Shown here in pieces: positions 9,181-18,177 of a DNA stretch of 64,000 bases. Both the position numbers and the translations under genes were made by a program. The number at the start of each line of letters is the position of its first letter. Position 1 is the first letter of the stretch. Under the pieces are notes generated by a model, which saw only the letters and a program-made list of their open reading frames with translations, ran no database searches and was not told where the DNA came from. Source of the DNA: Mesorhizobium sp. B2-3-4 (lineage in GTDB: Bacteria; Pseudomonadota; Alphaproteobacteria; Rhizobiales; Rhizobiaceae); contig NZ_VFVY01000005.1 in the NCBI RefSeq assembly GCF_006442315.1, positions 186,001 through 250,000 of the forward strand. Reading direction: 5' to 3'.

Positions 9181-12111
9181 ATGACGCGAGGACAGCCTCG
9201 CGGCGCCAATTCGGCCGCCTCGCAACGCCCGCTTGCCGACACGCGCGCGCCCGATGAAGGCGACGGCGTCGACACCTCGCCCGTCGTCTCCGACCGCATC
9301 GCCAAGACGACCTGCTACATGTGCGCCTGCCGCTGCGGCATCGAGGTACACGTCAAGGACGGCAAGGTCCGCTACATCAACGGCAACAAGGACCACCCGG
9401 TCAATCGCGGCGTGATCTGCGGCAAGGGCAGTTCCGGCATCATGCAGCACTACAGCCCGGCCCGGCTGAAGAAGCCGTTGCTGCGCAGCGGTGCGCGCGG
9501 CTCGGGTGAGTTCCGCGAGATCGAATGGGAGGAAGCCTTTTCGATCGCCGCCGAGCGGCTGTCCAATATCCGCCGGACCGATCCCAAAAAGCTCGCCTTC
9601 TTCACTGGCCGCGACCAGTCGCAATCCTTGACAGGCTGGTGGGCGAGCCAGTTCGGCACGCCGAACTTCGCTGCCCATGGCGGTTTCTGCTCGGTGAACA
9701 TGGCTGCCGGCGGACTCTATTCGATCGGCGGTTCGTTCTGGGAGTTTGGCGAGCCCGACTGGGACAACACGAAATACTTCATGCTGTTCGGCGTCGCCGA
9801 AGACCATGATTCAAACCCGATCAAGATCGGGTTGGGCAAACTCAAGGCGCGCGGCGCCAAGGTGGTCTCCATCAATCCATGCCGGACCGGCTACAACGCC
9901 ATAGCCGACGACTGGATCGGCATCCGGCCGGGCACGGACGGCCTGTTCGTGTTCGCGCTGATCCACGAGCTCCTGAAGGCCGGCCGCGTCGATCTCGATT
10001 ATCTCATCCGCTACACCAATGCGCATGTCCTGGTTGTCCAGGAGCCGGGCGCAGCCGATGATGGGCTTTTTCTGCGCGGCGGCGACAACGCTCTTCTCGC
10101 CTGGGACCGCGTGGCGAAGGCCTCCGTCAACGCAGCCGATCCAGATGCGAAGCCGGCACTGACCGGCAGCTTCACGATCAACGGGCGCCGGTGCGCTCCA
10201 GTGTTCCAGCTCATAGCAGACCGCTATCTCGACGGGAGCTACGCACCCGATGCCGTCGCGCAACGTTGCGGCATTGCCGCCGATACGATCCGGCGGATCG
10301 CGGCCGAGCTTGCCCATGTCGCCTTCGAGCAGACAATCAAACTGCCGGTCGCGTGGACCGACTGGGCGGGGCGACGGCACGAAACGATCAAGGGGCGGCC
10401 GGTGGCGATGCATGCCATGCGCGGCATCTCGGCTCATTCCAACGGCTTCCATAGTTGCCGCGCGATCCATCTGCTGCAGGTGCTTCTGGGCACGGTGGAC
10501 GTTCCCGGCGGCTTCCGCTTCAAGCCGCCCTACCCCAAATCGGCGCCGCCGGGACCGAAGCCAGCCGGCAAGTCGGTCAAGCCGATGACGCCGCTCGACG
10601 GCATGCCGCTCGGCTTCGTCTGCGGACCCGACGATCTGCTGGTCGACGAAGCCGGCACGCCGCTGCGCATCGACAAGGCCTATTCCTGGGAATCGCCGCT
10701 CGCGGCGCATGGCCTGATGCACACCGTCATCCGCAACGCCTGGGCTGGCGATCCGTACCCGATCGACACGTTGATGATGTATATGTCGAACATGGCGTGG
10801 AATTCCTCGATGAACACCGTCGAGACCATCGCCATGCTGACCGATCATGATGAAGCGGGCAATTACAGGATCCCTTTCATCATCTACTCCGATGCCTATT
10901 ACTCCGAGACCGTGCCGTTCGCCGATCTCGTCCTGCCTGACACCACCTATCTCGAACGGCATGACTGCATCAGCCTGCTCGACCGGCCAATCAGCCATGC
11001 CGACGGACCGGGCGACGCCATCCGCCATCCGGTGGTCGAACCCGACCGTGACGTCAGGCCGTTCCAGTCGGTGCTGATCGAACTCGGTGCCCGGCTCGGC
11101 CTTCCCGGCTTTGTCGAGGAGGACGGCTCGGCGAAATACCGCGACTACGCCGACTACATCGTCAACCACGAGCGCACGCCAGGCATCGGCCCGCTGGCCG
11201 GGTGGCGCGGCGGGGATGGCACGGCGATCGGCAAGGGCGCGGCCAATCCCAACCAGTTGCAGCGCTACATCGACAATGGCGGCTTCTGGCACCACGACTT
11301 CGCCGACGACCAGCGCTACTACAAGATGGCCAACCGCTCCTATCTCGATTTCGCGGTGCAATTGGGCTTCATTCCCAAGGCGGAGCCGATCGTCTTCCAG
11401 CTTTACTCCGAACCCATGCAGCGCTTTCGGCTTGCGGCGCGCGGCCATGGCAAGGTGCGGCCTCCAGAGGCCGAGCGCGGGCGCATCGAGACCTACATGG
11501 ATCCGCTGCCCATCTGGTACATGCCGTTCGAGGAAGCGGCCGTCGATCCGCAGAAATATCCGCTGCACGCGCTGACGCAGCGACCGATGCACATGTACCA
11601 TTCCTGGGGTTCGCAAAATGCGTGGCTGCGGCAAATCACCAGCCAGAACCGGCTGTTCGTGCACCACCGGACCGCCGTCGGCCTAGGCCTCGCAGACGAC
11701 GACTGGGTGTGGGTCGAAAGCATCAACGGGCGGGTGAAAGGGCAGATCAAGCTGGTCGACGGGGTCAACGAAAGCACTGTGTGGACCTGGAACGCCATCG
11801 GCAAACGGCGCGGCAGCTGGGGCCTGAAGGACGATGCCGCCGAAAGCAATCGCGGCTTCCTGCTCAATCACATCATCGGCGACCAGACTTCCGCCGACGC
11901 CAGCGGCAAACGCTATTCGAATTCCGATCCGGTCACGGGACAGGCGGCGTGGTTCGATCTGCGCGTGCGCATCGTCAAGTGCGCACCGCAAGAGGCCGGC
12001 TTCACCGAACCGCAGTTCGAGCGTTTTCAACAGCCGCCGCATTTTCGGCCCTCGCCCGATATGTTGCGTTTCGGCGTAGAATTCCGCCATGAAAGAGAAA
12101 GCGCCGAATGA
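9181..12111 (+). CDS. soeA: Molybdopterin oxidoreductase, SoeA-like sulfite dehydrogenase catalytic subunit
   Basis: The 976-residue protein belongs to the DMSO reductase family. Cys45, Cys48, Cys52 and Cys80 form the N-terminal Fe-S site (C-x2-C-x3-C-x27-C). Cys170 within GGFCSVN is a candidate molybdenum ligand. The C-terminal part (about 790-930) is the molydopterin-dinucleotide-binding domain. There is no twin-arginine signal peptide, so the enzyme should face the cytoplasm, as SoeABC does and periplasmic relatives do not. The gene is followed by an iron-sulfur subunit and a DmsC/NrfD-type anchor. SoeABC oxidises sulfite to sulfate and passes electrons to quinone. The assignment rests on subunit set, sizes and topology; a related polysulfide, thiosulfate or formate enzyme is not excluded. 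Confidence 0.7.
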   Translation: MTRGQPRGANSAASQRPLADTRAPDEGDGVDTSPVVSDRIAKTTCYMCACRCGIEVHVKDGKVRYINGNKDHPVNRGVICGKGSSGIMQHYSPARLKKPLLRSGARGSGEFREIEWEEAFSIAAERLSNIRRTDPKKLAFFTGRDQSQSLTGWWASQFGTPNFAAHGGFCSVNMAAGGLYSIGGSFWEFGEPDWDNTKYFMLFGVAEDHDSNPIKIGLGKLKARGAKVVSINPCRTGYNAIADDWIGIRPGTDGLFVFALIHELLKAGRVDLDYLIRYTNAHVLVVQEPGAADDGLFLRGGDNALLAWDRVAKASVNAADPDAKPALTGSFTINGRRCAPVFQLIADRYLDGSYAPDAVAQRCGIAADTIRRIAAELAHVAFEQTIKLPVAWTDWAGRRHETIKGRPVAMHAMRGISAHSNGFHSCRAIHLLQVLLGTVDVPGGFRFKPPYPKSAPPGPKPAGKSVKPMTPLDGMPLGFVCGPDDLLVDEAGTPLRIDKAYSWESPLAAHGLMHTVIRNAWAGDPYPIDTLMMYMSNMAWNSSMNTVETIAMLTDHDEAGNYRIPFIIYSDAYYSETVPFADLVLPDTTYLERHDCISLLDRPISHADGPGDAIRHPVVEPDRDVRPFQSVLIELGARLGLPGFVEEDGSAKYRDYADYIVNHERTPGIGPLAGWRGGDGTAIGKGAANPNQLQRYIDNGGFWHHDFADDQRYYKMANRSYLDFAVQLGFIPKAEPIVFQLYSEPMQRFRLAARGHGKVRPPEAERGRIETYMDPLPIWYMPFEEAAVDPQKYPLHALTQRPMHMYHSWGSQNAWLRQITSQNRLFVHHRTAVGLGLADDDWVWVESINGRVKGQIKLVDGVNESTVWTWNAIGKRRGSWGLKDDAAESNRGFLLNHIIGDQTSADASGKRYSNSDPVTGQAAWFDLRVRIVKCAPQEAGFTEPQFERFQQPPHFRPSPDMLRFGVEFRHERESAE

Positions 12112-12842
12112 CCTGCCTGCCTTCTCATACCGACAAAAGGCTCGGACTGGTCATCGACCTCGACACCTGTGTCGGCTGCCAGGCATGCGTCACCGCCTGC
12201 AAGGAGTGGAACACCGGCGGCCATATGGGGCCGCTGACCGACATCGACCCCTATGGCGGCCATGTCGACGGCGTCTGGTTCAACCGCGTGCACAGCTACG
12301 AGCACGTCACCGAGATGGGCGGGCGCACGGTGAATTTCCCGCGCTCCTGCCTGCATTGCGAAACACCGGCCTGCGTCACCGTCTGCCCGACGGGCGCCTC
12401 CTACAAGCGGGCTTCGGATGGTATCGTGCTGATCGACGAGGACAAGTGCATCGGCTGCAAATTGTGCAGCTGGGCCTGCCCCTATGGCGCGCGCGAGTTC
12501 GACACCGATGTCGGCGTCATGAAGAAATGCACGCTCTGCGTCGACCGCATCTACAATGACAATCTGGCCGAAGGCGACCGCGTGCCGGCCTGCGTCGCCG
12601 CCTGCCCGACCAGCGCGCGGCATTTCGGTGATCTCGGCGATCCCCAATCCCCCATCTCGCACCTAGTGGCGGAGCGCGGCGGTGTCGACCTGATGCCTGA
12701 ACTTGGCTATCGGCCGACCAACAAATACCTGCCGCCGCGCGCCCACACGCAGCGTGCCGCATCCGTGCCCGCGAAGGCGCTGGAGCCGGTGCGGGCCGAG
12801 GGCGGTTTCCTTGGCTGGGTCGACCGCATGCTTTCGAGCTGA
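12108..12842 (+). CDS. soeB: Four-cluster ferredoxin subunit, SoeB-like
   Basis: The 244-residue protein has four cysteine groups for [4Fe-4S] clusters: CVGCQACVTAC near residue 19, CLHCETPACVTVC near 83, CIGCKLCSWAC near 114 and CTLC with PACVAAC between about 142 and 170. This is the DmsB/PsrB/SoeB electron-transfer fold that links a molybdopterin subunit to a membrane anchor. The ATG overlaps the upstream stop codon by four bases (ATGA), indicating translational coupling. No signal peptide is present, consistent with a cytoplasmic complex. Confidence 0.85.
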   Translation: MTCLPSHTDKRLGLVIDLDTCVGCQACVTACKEWNTGGHMGPLTDIDPYGGHVDGVWFNRVHSYEHVTEMGGRTVNFPRSCLHCETPACVTVCPTGASYKRASDGIVLIDEDKCIGCKLCSWACPYGAREFDTDVGVMKKCTLCVDRIYNDNLAEGDRVPACVAACPTSARHFGDLGDPQSPISHLVAERGGVDLMPELGYRPTNKYLPPRAHTQRAASVPAKALEPVRAEGGFLGWVDRMLSS

Positions 12843-12848
12843 CCATCC

Positions 12849-13784
12849 ATGCATCCGGCGTTTTCGGTCGTCTTCTTCACCACCGCCACGGGTGCCGGCT
12901 ATGGGCTGCTGGCCTTGCTCGGCGTGCTCGGCCCACTCGGTTTCATCGCACCCGATTTCTGGCCGGGCTTTGTCGGCATGGGGCTGGCGCTCGGCCTGAT
13001 CGCGGCCGGCCTGTTGTCGTCGACCGGCCATCTCGGCAGGCCCGAACGAGCCTGGCGGGCGTTCTCGCAATGGCGCAGCTCGTGGCTGTCGCGCGAAGGC
13101 GTTGCCTCGGTCGCCACCTTCATTCCCGCGGGGCTGTTCGGCCTCGGCTGGGTCATCCTCGGCCGCCTCGACGGCTGGGTGGCCGCCGCCGGGCTTCTGG
13201 CCGCCATCTGCGCCGTCATCACGGTGTGCATGACCGGCATGATCTATGCTTCGTTGAAGCCGGTCGCCCAGTGGCACAGCCCGTACACCTTGCCCGGCTA
13301 TCTCGTCTTCTCGGCAATGAGCGGCTGCGTGCTCATGAATGCCTTGCTGCAGGGTTTTGCGCTCGCCTCAAAGACCCTGCTTGCGGCTTCGGTGCTGCTC
13401 ACCTTGCTAGGCTGGGGCTGGAAGCTGGCGACCTGGCGCCACAATGACAGACTTGAAATCCCCACCAATGCGAACACCGCCACCGGGCTCGCCGGCGGCA
13501 CGGTGCGATCGCTGGAATGGCCGCATACCGAGGAAAACTACCTGCTCAAGGAAATGGGTTTCCGCATCGCGCGCAAGCACGCCGCGAAGCTGCGCCTGAT
13601 CACGCAGGCGCTGGCTTTCGGCGTCCCGATCCTGTTGCTGGTTGCCGCACTCGCCCTGCCGTGGCCAATAGCGGCGCTGGTGTCGGCGCTTGCCGCAATC
13701 GTCCAGTTCGCCGGCATGCTGGTCGAGCGCTGGCTGTTCTTCGCCGAGGCGAAGCACACGGTCATGCTCTATTATGGGCGATAG
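12849..13784 (+). CDS. soeC: DmsC/NrfD-type membrane anchor, SoeC-like
   Basis: The 311-residue protein has about eight hydrophobic segments and the DmsC-type motif STGHLGRPERAWRAF near residue 57, where the conserved His and Arg sit near the quinone site. It would hold the catalytic and Fe-S subunits at the inner membrane and reduce quinone. It starts six bases after the soeB-like stop, completing a three-gene operon. The following gene pair is on the opposite strand and converges on it with almost no gap. Confidence 0.8.
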   Translation: MHPAFSVVFFTTATGAGYGLLALLGVLGPLGFIAPDFWPGFVGMGLALGLIAAGLLSSTGHLGRPERAWRAFSQWRSSWLSREGVASVATFIPAGLFGLGWVILGRLDGWVAAAGLLAAICAVITVCMTGMIYASLKPVAQWHSPYTLPGYLVFSAMSGCVLMNALLQGFALASKTLLAASVLLTLLGWGWKLATWRHNDRLEIPTNANTATGLAGGTVRSLEWPHTEENYLLKEMGFRIARKHAAKLRLITQALAFGVPILLLVAALALPWPIAALVSALAAIVQFAGMLVERWLFFAEAKHTVMLYYGR

Positions 13785-13787
13785 ACC

Positions 13788-14504
13788 TCAGCCCGGCCGC
13801 AGCATCGAGCCGGAAATGGGAAAGACACGCTGGGCGCCCAGCATATAGGCCATCAGCGTCTCCAGCCGAAACAGGCCGGCATAGGCGCGGTCGAGCACGT
13901 TGAGCGAGCCGGTATAGGCGCCGAAGGCCGGCATGATCATGCGGCCGCCGTCGCCTGCGAAGCAGCGTCTGCGCACCGAGCGGCCTTGCTGCACGATGCG
14001 GGCGCAGGGATGGAGATGGCCCGAAATCTCGCCCTCGACGCGCACCTTCGACGGCTCATGCCGGAACAGCAGCGAGCCTATGGCCAGTTCCCGCACGGTC
14101 TCGCCGGGCAGGTCGGCGGGCGCTTCCGGATCGTGATTGCCGGCGACCCAGAACCATTGGCGCCCTGCTATCAACGCATCCAGCCGCTCGCGGAAACTTT
14201 GATGCATGCGCTCGGCGCCGCCGCCATCATGGAAGGAGTCGCCGAGGCTGATGACGACCGATGGCTGGTAGTCCGCGATGACCGCTTGCAGCCGCAACAG
14301 GGTCGCGCCGGTATCGTAGGGCGGGATCAGCGCGCCGCGCCTTGCCAGCGACGAGCCCTTTTCCAGATGCAGGTCGGAGACCGCCAGCAGTTTGAACTCG
14401 GGAAAATAAAGCACACCGCGCGGATCGCATACCGCACGCTCGCCCGCGATGCCGACAAGGTCGGCCTCCGCGATCAGCGATGCGCGCGCCAGCGAAAAGT
14501 TCAT
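13788..14504 (-). CDS. pdeM: Ligase-associated DNA damage response endonuclease PdeM
   Basis: The 238-residue calcineurin-like metallophosphoesterase has metal-site motifs in order: SDLHLEKGSS (about 43), SLGDSFHD (about 86), GNHDPEAP (about 122) and GHLHP (about 163). The family is usually encoded with an Lhr-type helicase, an ATP-dependent ligase and an SNM1-like nuclease, and is thought to act in DNA repair. Here the ATG overlaps the stop of the helicase gene by four bases, so the two are coupled. No ligase or SNM1-like gene is next to them. Confidence 0.85.
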   Translation of the reverse strand: MNFSLARASLIAEADLVGIAGERAVCDPRGVLYFPEFKLLAVSDLHLEKGSSLARRGALIPPYDTGATLLRLQAVIADYQPSVVISLGDSFHDGGGAERMHQSFRERLDALIAGRQWFWVAGNHDPEAPADLPGETVRELAIGSLLFRHEPSKVRVEGEISGHLHPCARIVQQGRSVRRRCFAGDGGRMIMPAFGAYTGSLNVLDRAYAGLFRLETLMAYMLGAQRVFPISGSMLRPG

Positions 14505-17119
14505 TCGTCAACCATCCCAGGCCCCATGGCCTCTTCGACCAGCGTCGCCGCATCCATCAGCAGCGTTTCATCGGCCTCGCCGTTCACCGGCATCTTGCCG
14601 ATCTCGAGCATGATCGGCACCGCCAGCGGCGATATCTGTTCGAGCGCCTTATGCATGATTCGACCCTGGATGCGCGAGAGCATGTCGGCAAGTCTGCTGA
14701 CATCGAGCAGGCCGGTCGCCGCGTCGGCCCGCGTCGCCTGAAGCAGGATGTGGTCCGGCTCATGGCTGCGCAGCACATCGTAGATCAGGTCGGTCGACAC
14801 GGTGACCTGACGGCCGCTCTTCTCCTGGCCAGGGTGGCGTTTTTCGATCAGGCCCGAGATCAGCGCGCAATTGCGGAACGTGCGCTTGAGGAGCCAGCTA
14901 TCGGCCAGCCAGGCTTCGAGATCGTCGCCCAGCATGTCCTGATCGAAGAGCGCGCCGAGCGACGGTTTCCTGGCCTTGAACATGGCGCCCATGTCCCCCA
15001 GCGACCATATGGCCAGGGCATAATCGGTGGCGACAAAGCCGAGCGGCCTGGCGCCGGCCCTGTCGAGACGGCGGGTCAGCAGCATGCCGAGCGTCTGGTG
15101 CGCCAGCCTGCCCTCGAAAGGATAGGCGACGAGATAGTGGCGGTTGCCGCGCGGAAAGGTCTCGATCAGCAGATCGTCGCGCCTGGGCAGCATCGATTTG
15201 TCGGACTGGAAGCGCAGCCAGTCGGCGACCTGTTCCGGCAATTTCTTCCAGCGCTGCGGATCGTCGAGCATGATGCGGACCTGCTCTGCGAGGTAGGTCG
15301 AGAGCGGGAACTTGCCGCCGCCATAATAGGGCACCTTGGCATCGCTGCCGGGCGCGTTCGAGACGAAGCATTCATTCTCGCGGATGCCTTCGAAACGCAG
15401 CACCTTGCCGGCGAACATGAAGGTGTCGCCATGCGTCAGCGTTTCGAGGAAGGCCTCCTCGATCTTGCCCAAAACGCTGCCGCCGCGCGACGCTGAGCCC
15501 TTGCTACCGGCCTTGACGTAACGCACGTTGAGCGCCGGCACCTCGATGATGGTGCCGACGTTCAGCCTGTACTGCTGGGCGACGCGCGGGTTGGAGACCC
15601 GCCAGAACCCATCCTTGTTCAAGCGGATGCGGGCATAGCGCTCGTAATTCTTCAGCGCGTAGCCGCCGGTGGCGACGAAATCGACGACACGGTCGAAGGT
15701 CGGCCGATCGAGGCCGGCATAGGGCGCGGCGGCGCGCACTTCTTCATACAGATCATCGGCGCGGAACGGCGCGCCGCAAGCGCAGCCCAGCACATGCTGG
15801 GCCAACACGTCGAGCCCGCCATTGACCAGCGGCGGCGTATCCTGCGCGCCGAGATAATTGGCGTCGAGGGCTGCCCGGCACTCCAGCACCTCGAAACGAT
15901 TGGCGGGGATCAGGATCGCCTTGGAGGGCTCGTCCATGCGGTGGTTGGCGCGGCCGATGCGCTGCGCCAGCCGGCTGGCCCCTTTCGGAGCACCGACATG
16001 GACAACCAGGTCGACATCGCCCCAGTCGATGCCGAGATCGAGCGTCGAGGTGGCGACGATGGCGCGCAATGCGTTCTCGCCCATCGCTTTTTCGACGCGC
16101 CGGCGCTGGGCGACGTCGAGCGAGCCATGATGCAGCGCGATCGGCAAGGTGTCCTCGTTGACCCGCCACAACTCCTGGAACAGCAATTCCGCCTGGCTGC
16201 GCGTGTTGACGAACAGCAAGGTCGTCTTGTGGCGCTTGATCTCGCGGTAGATTTCCGGCGTGGCGTAGCGGGCCGAGTGACCCGCCCACGGCACGCGCTC
16301 TTCCGAATCGAGGATCGAGATGTCGGGCTTGGCGCCGCCGGTGACGACGATCAGTTCCGCCATCTCGGAGCTTGCCACACCTCTGGGCGGATTCTGGCTG
16401 ACCAGCCAGCGCCGCAACTCGTCCGGTTCGGCCACCGTCGCCGACAGGCCGATCGTCTGCAGGCCGGGGACAAAGCTGCGCAGCCGCGCCAGTCCCAGCG
16501 CCAAGAGATGGCCGCGTTTCGACGTCACCAGCGAATGCAATTCATCGAGCACGACATAGCGCAGATCCTCGAAGAAGCGTTTCGCATCGCCCGCCGCGAT
16601 CAGCAGCGCCAGTTGTTCCGGCGTGGTGAGCAGGATATCGGGCGGTGCAAGCTTCTGGCGCTGGCGCTTGTGTGAAGGCGTGTCGCCGGTGCGCGTTTCG
16701 ATGGTGACGGGCAGACCGATCTCCTCGACCGGCTTGCCGAGATTGCGCTCGATATCGACGGCCAGCGCCTTCAGCGGCGAGATGTACAGCGTGTGAATCC
16801 CGCGCCGCGCCGCGCCCGGCTTTCGTTTCGGCCTGACGGCCAGTTCGGTCAGCGACGGCAGGAACCCGGCCAGCGTCTTGCCGGCACCGGTCGGCGCGAT
16901 CAACAACACGGATTGCCCGGCCTGGGCCTTCGCCAGCAGTTCTATCTGGTGCGCTCGCGGCGACCAGCCCTTTTCGCCGAACCATCTGAGGAATGGTTCG
17001 GGCAGGGCCACAGCGGCATTCTGGTCAGCAAGGCGCGGCTCAACGGTCACGCCAGAGAGGTAGCGCGACGGCGGACAATCGCCAAGGAAAATCGGAACAA
17101 AAGGGGATCGTTGCAGCAT
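14501..17119 (-). CDS. Ligase-associated DNA damage response DEXH box helicase (Lhr family)
   Basis: The 872-residue superfamily 2 helicase carries Walker A APTGAGKT (about 75), a DELH box in VVLDELHSL, motif III SATVAEP and the C-terminal motif RIGRANHR. An Lhr-associated C-terminal region follows. The ATG at 17119 is preceded by GGGGAGAGGAA, but these bases belong to the adjoining repeat; a GTG at 17050 (MTVEPRLADQ) is an alternative start nearer the usual N-terminus. Known relatives unwind DNA 3' to 5' in repair. It is translationally coupled to pdeM. Confidence 0.85.
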   Translation of the reverse strand: MLQRSPFVPIFLGDCPPSRYLSGVTVEPRLADQNAAVALPEPFLRWFGEKGWSPRAHQIELLAKAQAGQSVLLIAPTGAGKTLAGFLPSLTELAVRPKRKPGAARRGIHTLYISPLKALAVDIERNLGKPVEEIGLPVTIETRTGDTPSHKRQRQKLAPPDILLTTPEQLALLIAAGDAKRFFEDLRYVVLDELHSLVTSKRGHLLALGLARLRSFVPGLQTIGLSATVAEPDELRRWLVSQNPPRGVASSEMAELIVVTGGAKPDISILDSEERVPWAGHSARYATPEIYREIKRHKTTLLFVNTRSQAELLFQELWRVNEDTLPIALHHGSLDVAQRRRVEKAMGENALRAIVATSTLDLGIDWGDVDLVVHVGAPKGASRLAQRIGRANHRMDEPSKAILIPANRFEVLECRAALDANYLGAQDTPPLVNGGLDVLAQHVLGCACGAPFRADDLYEEVRAAAPYAGLDRPTFDRVVDFVATGGYALKNYERYARIRLNKDGFWRVSNPRVAQQYRLNVGTIIEVPALNVRYVKAGSKGSASRGGSVLGKIEEAFLETLTHGDTFMFAGKVLRFEGIRENECFVSNAPGSDAKVPYYGGGKFPLSTYLAEQVRIMLDDPQRWKKLPEQVADWLRFQSDKSMLPRRDDLLIETFPRGNRHYLVAYPFEGRLAHQTLGMLLTRRLDRAGARPLGFVATDYALAIWSLGDMGAMFKARKPSLGALFDQDMLGDDLEAWLADSWLLKRTFRNCALISGLIEKRHPGQEKSGRQVTVSTDLIYDVLRSHEPDHILLQATRADAATGLLDVSRLADMLSRIQGRIMHKALEQISPLAVPIMLEIGKMPVNGEADETLLMDAATLVEEAMGPGMVDE

Positions 17120-17285
17120 TTCCTCTCCCCGTCACTATACGGGGAGAGCATGCCGGTTCACCCTCCGTAGCCGCAGCGGGGCGAAGGACGGGCAAACGGG
17201 TGAGAGGCAGCGCGAACAGTCAGGCGCCGCCCCTCATCCGCCCTTCGGGCACCTTCTCCCCGTTGAACGGGGAGAAGGAAAGAGG
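17120..17285. repeat. RIME-like palindromic intergenic repeat
   Basis: The gap between helicase and NlpC/P60 genes consists of nested inverted repeats. CTCTCCCCGT (17123-17132) pairs with ACGGGGAGAG (17139-17148). Farther on, CCTTCTCCCCGTT faces AACGGGGAGAAGG (17251-17279), and a shorter GCCCTTCGGGC palindrome precedes it. This pattern is typical of the rhizobial intergenic mosaic elements scattered in Mesorhizobium and Sinorhizobium. The second hairpin may act as a terminator or stabilise RNA ends. Confidence 0.7.
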
Positions 17286-18146
17286 TTACGGCCTTCTGAA
17301 CCCGGTCGGGCCGCCATAGAGGTAGCCGATGCGCGCGACTGCTTCCTTCAGCCCTTCGCGCGACACCAGCATGGTGTGACCGTTGGCATGGATCATGGTT
17401 TCGGCGTCGGTCATGATGGCGACGTGGCCTTTCCAGAACACGAGGTCGCCGCGACGCAGGCCGGAGAAATCCGGACCAGGCTCGAGCGGCTCGCCGAGGC
17501 TCGCCGCCTGCATGTCGGAATCGCGCAGCGCGTCCCTGCCGGCCATGCGCATGGCCAGTTGCACGAGGCCGGAGCAGTCGATGCCGAAGCCGGAAGCGCC
17601 GCCCCACAGATAGGGCGTGCCGAGAAACGTCTCGGCGACCGACACATAGTCACCGGCCACCTGGCCGATCGACCGCAGATGGCCAGCAATCACGGCTTCA
17701 CCGGAGGGCAATAGCGCATAATGCGTGCCGCGTGTTTCGGCGGCACCCGTCACCGTTACCGTCGATCCCATCGACAAATGCCCGGCAATCGGAAAGCGCA
17801 GGTCGGCACCGGGATAAAGGAAGGTGCGCGGCACCGAGACGATATGGGTCGGCGCATGGTCGCGCCCGCCCAGCATTGTATCGGCGACGTAGCCGACATA
17901 GCCGTCGCGCTCGGCCTGGATCCAGGCCCAGCCTCCGGCATTCTCGAAAACCAGGACGTCGTCGCCGAACAAGGCTTGCGTGTTGACGCCCGAATCCGGT
18001 TTCGGCGCCTTGCGGATATCGGCCACCGGCACCGAAATCCGCGCCTGGCGACCAGCCACGAAACGGTCGGCAACGACCTCTCCTTGCAACCTGGCATCGG
18101 CGAGGTCGGAGCGGAAGGCATGAAGGCGTGCGTCGTGAGCGGTCAA
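17286..18146 (-). CDS. NlpC/P60 family (C40) cell-wall peptidase
   Basis: The 286-residue protein has an SH3-like region in the first half and a C40 papain-like domain from about 160. The catalytic Cys is in DCSGLVQLAM, the His in GHVAIM, and a third polar residue in HANGHTM. The family cleaves gamma-D-Glu to diaminopimelate bonds in peptidoglycan. TTG at 18146 (MTAHDARLHAFR) is chosen because AGGG sits nine bases before it and the N-terminus then matches the usual form; upstream extensions overlap the MarR gene. No signal peptide is visible. It lies downstream of the M17 aminopeptidase, a common pairing for recycling wall peptides. Confidence 0.8.
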   Translation of the reverse strand: MTAHDARLHAFRSDLADARLQGEVVADRFVAGRQARISVPVADIRKAPKPDSGVNTQALFGDDVLVFENAGGWAWIQAERDGYVGYVADTMLGGRDHAPTHIVSVPRTFLYPGADLRFPIAGHLSMGSTVTVTGAAETRGTHYALLPSGEAVIAGHLRSIGQVAGDYVSVAETFLGTPYLWGGASGFGIDCSGLVQLAMRMAGRDALRDSDMQAASLGEPLEPGPDFSGLRRGDLVFWKGHVAIMTDAETMIHANGHTMLVSREGLKEAVARIGYLYGGPTGFRRP

Positions 18147-18177
18147 AATCGGCAACCCTGTTGAATAAGCACTATGA

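Noticed and set aside
17120..17285. Possible insertion-sequence remnant
   Set aside because: There is no transposase fragment or target-site duplication; the nested palindromes fit a RIME-like intergenic repeat.
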